This document shows, piece after piece, positions 57,537 through 64,000 of a stretch of DNA of 64,000 bases. Position 1 is the first letter of the stretch. Each line of letters begins with the position of its first letter. This DNA comes from Anthonomus grandis grandis. Its lineage: Eukaryota > Arthropoda > Insecta > Coleoptera > Curculionidae. Made by a program: the position numbers and the translations under genes. The stretch lies in NCBI RefSeq assembly GCF_022605725.1, contig NC_065555.1:14460938-14524937 (forward strand). The letters run 5' to 3'. The notes under the pieces were generated by a model. It saw only the letters and a program-made list of their open reading frames with translations, did not search any database and was not told the origin of the DNA.

Positions 57537-59427
57537 TAAAGTGGTTATACCAACTAGAATACCTTTAACTAAAGTTTGTATTAAGGTCATTTTTCTCAGT
57601 GTTAACCAATTACAGTTACAATTAGGTGTTTTCGATGGTGTCAGAATTTATGGAGCTTATAACGTTAATTGGATCAGAGTTGAGCAAGAATGGGATTCTT
57701 TTTAGTTTGAACCCTAATTTACGAGTTTGACAGAGGATAATGATTCAGTATCTTAGAGTTGCTACTTGCTAGATACTTGCTTCATTCTCCTAGCTTCTAT
57801 TTTCAAACTTTTTTTAGGTTTTTTGTTAGACAAATGAGCAGCGCAGTTCAATAAGTTCTGTAGTAAGAACTTGTATTCATTATTTCTTCTCTTTGATAAA
57901 GAAGAGACGATTGATTGGTAAATAATAACAGAAAAACTCCCTGTGAAGATAATACCTTAGTTGCTTTCTATCTAATCTTGTCTACATGTTTGATGCCTAG
58001 CTAGATTAAGTTCATATAGATCATTAAGACTACTCATGTACGTACGTACAATGATGTTTTCGATCGGGATCTGTGAAGTTCATGTTCTTTATTTAGTTAA
58101 AGTTGATAAGCAAAAGGATTTTCCTCAGGTTCAATTGTTTTCAAAAGTTTCACTTTTCAGAGAAAATATTGATTCAGTGTTTTATAGTTGCTATCTCAGT
58201 TACTAGTTGCATTACTCTCTCAGCTTTTATATAGTAGTTCAACTAAGAAATTAACTGGAAACAAGTAGTGTAGTAAAATTGTATCATCATTATTCTCTTT
58301 TTTTGATAAAGAAAAAAACAAATGATCACTAAAAAGATATCATATTAGTGTCTTATTTGTTCTGTTTATGACATTGCTTACATGTTTGATGCCTATTAGC
58401 TATAATAAGTTTAAATAGGTTATTAAGACTACTCTTAATCTAGTACAATGGTGTTTTTGATTAGGATTTGTGGTGCTTATAATCTTTATTTGGTTCTAGT
58501 TCATCAATAAGAGAATTTTTCTCAAATTGAATTCTAATTTCCACTTTTTACAAAAAATGTTGATTTAGTATCGGAGTCCTTAGTGTGTCCAATACTGAAT
58601 CCTTGTGAACTCACTTGTTAGTCATCATTCGCCCAGTATCTATTTTGAGTTTATTTTCAGGATTATTTTATGTACATCAGCAACTCAATAGTTCAATAGG
58701 TTCTGCAGTAAAATCTCATCATAATTTCTTCTTTTTTGATCAAGAAGAAACGAATGTCTGAAAAATATTAACAGAAAAACTGTGTCACATTAGTGCTTTG
58801 ATATTGTAATAATTTCCCTTTTTCTGATTTCAACTACATGTTTAATGTCTACTAGCTAGATTGAATTAAAATAAATGAGACCACTTTTAATCTAGTACAA
58901 TAATGTTTTTGATGAAGATGTTTACTCTTAATGATATAGTAGTCTGGTTTTTTTCAAGCAAAACGTGTGAAGCACAGTGGAACAGTAATTTGGCTTAAGT
59001 TGATTAGCAAGCAGTTTCTCCTCAGATTAAATTCCAATTTTAATTTTTTATTAAAGGTGCTATTCAAAATCTAAGATCCTAAGAGTTGCTAACTCACTAG
59101 CAAGTTGCAATATTCAGTTGCTTGATTTCTGTTATATACATTAGCTTGTCAGTAGTTTAATAAATTCTTTAATATATTAAAATGATCAACATATTTCTCT
59201 TTGGTAAAAAGGAGAAAATAATTGGCAAATATTATTAGGAAAGTTACTGAGAAGTTAACATTCAGTGTCTCAGTTGCTCTCTTTCTCATATTATCTACAT
59301 ACCTGATGTACAATAAGCTTTCTGGATAGAGTAAAAAGTTCAAATAGGCGATTAATACTCCTTTAGTTTGTTTACAATTAGCATTAGTAGACTTTATAAC
59401 AATAATTCGGTTGAAGTTGATCAACAG
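57537..59427 (+). repeat. degenerate tandem array, ~400-450-bp units
   Basis: A TGTTTTCGAT/TGTTTTTGAT landmark recurs near 57626, 58052, 58449 and 58900. In each unit it is followed by a 'tgatwagcaa...ttctcctca' block, then 'attcagtatc..agagttgcta' and 'ttgataaagaag'. A 'ctacatgtttgatgcct' block comes last, except in the unit with GTCTACATGTTTGATGCC at 57980. Periods are about 426, 397 and 450 bp. No gene in the units. Confidence 0.65.
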
Positions 59428-61661
59428 TCTCTTGCCAGTTGAAGGTTAAAACGCAGGATCCTTTGATGCCGCGGAAGGTATGGCACTATAAATCAGCAGA
59501 GTGGAACCATCTTCGGGAATTTTATCGCCCATTCCCTTGGAAAGAAGTCTGCTTTAGAACAAATAACATCTCAGAATGTGCAAACCATATTACAGATACG
59601 ATCTTGGCAGGAATGGAAGCTTATATCCCTTTTTCTACTAAATGCGGATCAAACAACAAGCAATGGTTCAACCTAAATTGCAAAAAGACAGTAAACACTA
59701 AAAACGCTGCATATCGCAAATGGCGTCCTTCAGCGAAAATCGGAGGAACTTTTTAGCCTCCAGAAATAGCTGCAACCGAATTATTGATAAATGCAAAGAG
59801 AGTCACAACAACAGGATCAAAAACAAACTGCTAAACTGCCCAAATGGAACAAGATCTTTCTGGTCGGTATCGAAAGCCGTTAGTCAAGGATTTGCTAAGT
59901 CGGCCTTGCCACCCCTAACAGCAGATGATGGTTCTATCGTGGTAACAGCAAGGGAAAAAGCCAACTTACTGGTTAAACTCTTCGCGTCCAATTCTACTCT
60001 GCACATGCAAGGCAAAACACCGCCATTTACCAAGGGTGAATTCATCGATGGGAGAAATTTCGTTTCCCCAACGAATTATAAATAAAATTCTTAAAACCGT
60101 AGACACCAACAAAGCTTCTAGACCCGATGAAATTCCAGCCCTAATACTAAAACGTTCTGCAGACGAATTGACTCCTCCCTTATGTAGATTGTTCACGGCA
60201 TCGTATAAGCAGGGCCAATTTCCAACAAGCTAGAAAACTGCTCGAGTGCAAGCTGTACTCAAAAAGGGTAAGAAGACGATGCCCTCTAATTACCGCCCGA
60301 TTGCACTAGTTCCAGTAATATCGAAGATTATGGAGAAAACAGTCAACCAACAACTGTTAAGATATCTGGAATCATCTGGACTAATCAGCGATCATCAATA
60401 CGGCTTCCGAAAGCTTAGATCCACCGGCGATCTTCTGGCCTACATCACACACTTGTGAACGGAGGCCATGGAGAAGCACGGCGAGTCCCGCTCAGTCGCT
60501 CTTGACATTTCCAAGGCATTTGACAGAGTGTGGCATGAGGGACTACTAACCAAGCTCTCCTCAATCGGCATACAATACTCATTATTGAATTGGATTAAAA
60601 GTTTTCTTGAACAACGAACAATCCAAGTAGCCGTCGATGGATACCTCTCCGACAAATTTAATCTTAACGCTGGAGTCCCTCAAGGATGCATTCTATCCCC
60701 ACCCTTTTCTTGGTTTATATCAACGATTTGCTAGGAACCACTGTCAATCCAATCTACAGCTTTGCGAACGATAGTACACTTATTTCCACATTTAAGTCCG
60801 CCAAACCAACGACAGCCGCAAGTTCTCAGAATCTTAGGCAGCAACAAGTAGCTTCAACCAACAACGATATTAGAGCAATCTTGGAGTGGGGCGATAACAA
60901 TTTGGTCAATTTTAACGCTAAAAAAACGCATACTGCAGTATTTACGATGAAGACTAACCTTGGTGGCCCGGAGCTGGTTATGGCAGGGAAAACATTGCCA
61001 ATGAAATCATCTTTACATCTTCTAGGAGTCGAGATCACCAACAGTGTGTCCTGGCATGACCACGTTGTCGAGGTCGCCAGGGCGGCTTCCAAAAAACTCG
61101 GAGTGCTTTTAAAAACGAAAAAACTCTATACACCAGAACAGCTGCTGACTCTGTATAAGGCTGAAATACGCCCTTCCCTCGAGTATTGCTCGCATGTCTG
61201 GAGCTCTGCACCCAAGCATAGTTTAAACCTGCTGGATTCTATACAGAAGAGAGCTATTCGTCGTATCGACAAACCAGAACTGACAAAGAGTCTGTATAGT
61301 CTGGAGCACAGGAGAAAGGTGGCTGATCTCTGTTTATTCTACCGTTATTATCACGGTAAGTGCTCCTCTGAGCTGGCAGGCCTGATTCCACCCAGGGCTG
61401 TTCCGGCAAGAAGGACGCGTCCAGCAGTTGCGGCTCATCAACATCGAGTCCACCTGCCTACCCCAAGGACGTCGCTGTATCGGGACTTATTCATCTGGAG
61501 AATATCTTCTTTGTGGAACGGGCTTTCACCTCACATATTTCCCGACGCATAAAACCTACAGCGATTCAAGACAAATGCCCACAAATATCTTCGCGCAAGC
61601 ACCACTCCAAGAGTGACATAGGACTTTCCTCTTGTGCTTGTGTTTACCATAAAAAAAAACA
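59428..61661 (+). pseudogene. decayed LINE without RNase H (CR1-like group)
   Basis: The frame starts inside the endonuclease/RT linker (WHYKSAEWNHLREFYRPFPW at ~59480) and runs with shifts to a C-terminal HRRKVADLCLFYRYYHGK and SLYRDLFIWRISSLWNGLSP (~61310-61530). RT blocks are PSNYRPIALVPVISKIMEK (~60270), YGFRKLRSTGDLLAYI (~60400), SVALDISKAFDRVWHEGLL (motif A, ~60495), LNAGVPQGCILSP (motif B, ~60670) and SFANDSTL (motif C, ~60760), where FADD has become FAND. Shifts lie near 59750, 60050 and 60700; stops include 60234, TGA near 60459 and TAA at 61550. The 3' end is a run of A at ~61652-61661. No RNase H. It interrupts a unit of the surrounding tandem array; an AACAG on each side may be the target duplication. 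Confidence 0.9.
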
Positions 61662-61990
61662 GGAAGATTTTCTTCAGATGAATTACAATTTCCATTATTT
61701 ACAAAAGATGTTGACCCAGTATATGGGTCAACCTTTAGTGTTGATACTTGAGTGGCTAGTTGTTCCTCTGCAAACAGGACCTGTCTTTAGTTTTCTTATG
61801 GTGTTGCCTGTAATATCTCTTACCAACTTCATAGACTAGTACCTCTTTCTAGACCATGTGATAAGTCGTGATCCTTGATATTGTTTTTGACCATAATATA
61901 GTTGAAGATTCTAGTAAAATTTAATTCTATTGAATGACTATCCTTATTAGAAGAAAATTGATTTTGATTTAAAGATTTCCGAGGTCCAGG
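61662..61990 (+). repeat. continuation of the degenerate tandem array
   Basis: GAAGATTTTCTTCAGATGAA and the following TTACAATTTCCA..TTTACAAAAGATGTTGACCCAGTAT continue the unit that the LINE broke near 59427. Compare 'agaatttttctcaaattgaattctaatttccac...caaaaaatgttgatttagtat' near 58510. Confidence 0.6.
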
Positions 61991-64000
61991 TTTGGTTTAG
62001 AATTTCTTGCTATAAAGTCTCTGAAGTCGGATTTATACTTATACATATTATAGAGTTGTAGGAACTTATTATTCAAAAGAAACCTACAAAGCAACAATTG
62101 ATAGGATTCAAAGATTAGAAAGATAGATGTTGGCTACACTAAACACTTAAATAATAACAAGTATAGCCTTGGCTTCCATACTTCAACTTTTTCTCCAATA
62201 AGTCTGTTAGTTGAAACCAATAAGTATTTCTTAATACTTCCAAAGACTATATCTTATTTAGTTTCAGAACTACTTCTTAATCTTATGAAGTGCATTTCTT
62301 TCTATTCAATCAAAGATTAATTTATAAAGATTTTTCTGAAAAAAATAATGGAAACGTTGATGGTGCAAATGATGCAACTGTTAGCAAGTTTTGTAAACGT
62401 CACTTAAAATACTTGAAATGAATAAAATACGTATTTTCAATAAACTAGTTTCAATGTTTTGCGAAATCAAGTGAATGACTTTTGAAGCATTATGAGGTGA
62501 TAATGATTCAACAATAATTACTTTCTAAGCTTATATTAAAAATCTAATTTTTTATAGGGAAATTTAAGGGAATAAGTGAATGAAAACAATTTTTTTCATA
62601 AAAATATAAAATCCTGCAGCAGAAAATGGAAATAATTTTTCTATGTAAGGACTTTTAAAATTAACTTATATGGCAGCAATTTTCATATACCACTCTTATG
62701 AAATTGCTACTGCTAAAAATGAGGTCACGTTTCTACGGAATTTTCTTATTTGGCAGCTGGAATTACCGAGATTTTTGTTCTTTAATTTTTAATTTAACCA
62801 TATATTGCACTTTTCTTTCTGGTCCTTTATTTCACTAAAGCTTAGAGAGAATTATGACTTAATATTACTAGTTCCTATATGTGAGGATTTGTGTGTTTTC
62901 TTGTTATTTTACAGTCAGGTTTACAGATCTAAAATATAATTAACTAGTTTTTTAAATTTAAAACCGGTATAATTTTTAAAAGAATATAATTATTTTTAAA
63001 ATTTAACATTCTACAAAGAAACATAATGTTAAATTATGAAACCTTATAATTTTCAATTATCATATTATACGACACTTTCTATTAAGTCCCTAGGCGTTCG
63101 CATTAAAAACCTCATTATAATATTTTTAATTAAAAAATATTCATAATGTCCTTTTCCGGGCAGAATAAATAAGTTTGGCTTAATTTCAATTAAAAAAAAT
63201 CCAATAAAAAGTTAGATAGACTAAGGGAACAAAATGATAATTTTACATCGTGGTAGTGGGTGTCGCGCTTTTGTTTCTTTTCGTATCAAGTGATCTATAA
63301 ATAATGTAAGGAAATGGTCAGAAAGTGGGAAAACGTATATAATATAATCATAGTGATATAGAAACAAAATGCCTTTAAGATAAAAATAATATAAATAGAA
63401 GATCATAATAGAAAAGTAATAGACAGAACAAATATATTTACACATTTCAATTTAAATGTAAATCAGATAGTAATAGAGGTACGAAATAAGCTAGAGATAA
63501 ATAAAATATAGGGCTGACATTCAGGCCAAAGAAAAATAACATTTTAAGATTATTTATGTAGATACAGTATGAATGAAATGCTGTGATAATCCAGATTTAT
63601 AAAGTATTAAAAACATTCTACTGCTGCTGTACCTGTTTTACATATATCTCTATATAAACATACACACATAATTATTATTTATTTTTGCAGACCATAAAAA
63701 ATTGCATAATTTTTTTTATACAATAAGAAAATATTATTGAGTATTGTGACGTTGGAAGCTAAAATACATAAAGTTTTTAATAATGCAATAAAAATCGAAT
63801 AACGAAAGGCAACATTTTAGAAACTATTTTGCTTGTTAGATTTAAAGTATAAATCATTAATTTTCGATCGTTTTATTAGTTACATACTGACCAGACTTTT
63901 TGCAAATATGCAAATTTAGTAAATACTATTGTACAAGAGTATTATTGGACAGTTAATAGTAATTAAAATCAGTAAAAATTATTAATATTTATGCAGTAAG
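61991..64000. other. gene-free AT-rich stretch
   Basis: No gene, RNA gene or repeat recognised. The 74-codon minus-strand frame at 63221-63445 is rich in Y, F and I, as expected by chance here. Confidence 0.4.

Overview
This window looks like an AT-rich insect nuclear genome, possibly a beetle. The basis is GT-AG introns inside transposon genes, several LINE lineages, Tc1/mariner elements, and families of uncharacterised repetitive proteins that I remember from insects. Species cannot be read from the sequence. I recognise no intact host gene, no tRNA or rRNA gene and no CRISPR array. Almost everything that can be named is mobile or repetitive DNA, mostly decayed.

Layout, left to right. 0.4-1.2 kb: a small element with terminal inverted repeats (TIRs). 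1.4-3.5 kb: a decayed LINE on the minus strand. 3.9-7.4 kb: a segment bounded by ~118-bp inverted repeats, holding a LINE scrap and a dispersed repeat. 9.0-11.2 kb: two LINE halves facing opposite ways. 12.3-15.3 kb: a transposase-like gene with one intron and one frameshift, preceded by a 128-bp direct duplication. 17.1-21.1 kb: a complete 4.0-kb DNA transposon with ~285-bp TIRs and a broken transposase gene. 21.2-25.4 kb: degenerate tandem repeats. 25.9-26.8 kb: a five-unit ~170-bp satellite. 28.6-39.2 kb: a very large inverted repeat (arms ~2.7 kb, spacer ~5.1 kb) carrying RTE-like LINE remnants, a Tc1-like pseudogene and an array of hairpins. 41.1-42.8 kb: another degenerate repeat (~350 bp). 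44.4-52.7 kb: three mariner-like elements. 53.7-54.8 kb: remnants of a two-gene cassette with a C2H2 zinc finger. 55.1-57.5 kb: a young 5'-truncated LINE with an open RT/RNase H frame and a 12-bp target duplication. 57.5-62.0 kb: a ~400-450-bp degenerate tandem array broken by a second, older LINE. 62-64 kb: nothing recognised.

The genes do not form a pathway. The window is a record of insertions. The items most worth following up are the 4.0-kb TIR transposon with its CxxH/VER transposase, the intron-containing transposase-like gene, the zinc-finger cassette, and the giant inverted repeat whose two arms differ by later insertions and deletions. Family names not tied to standard motifs come from memory and were not checked by search.
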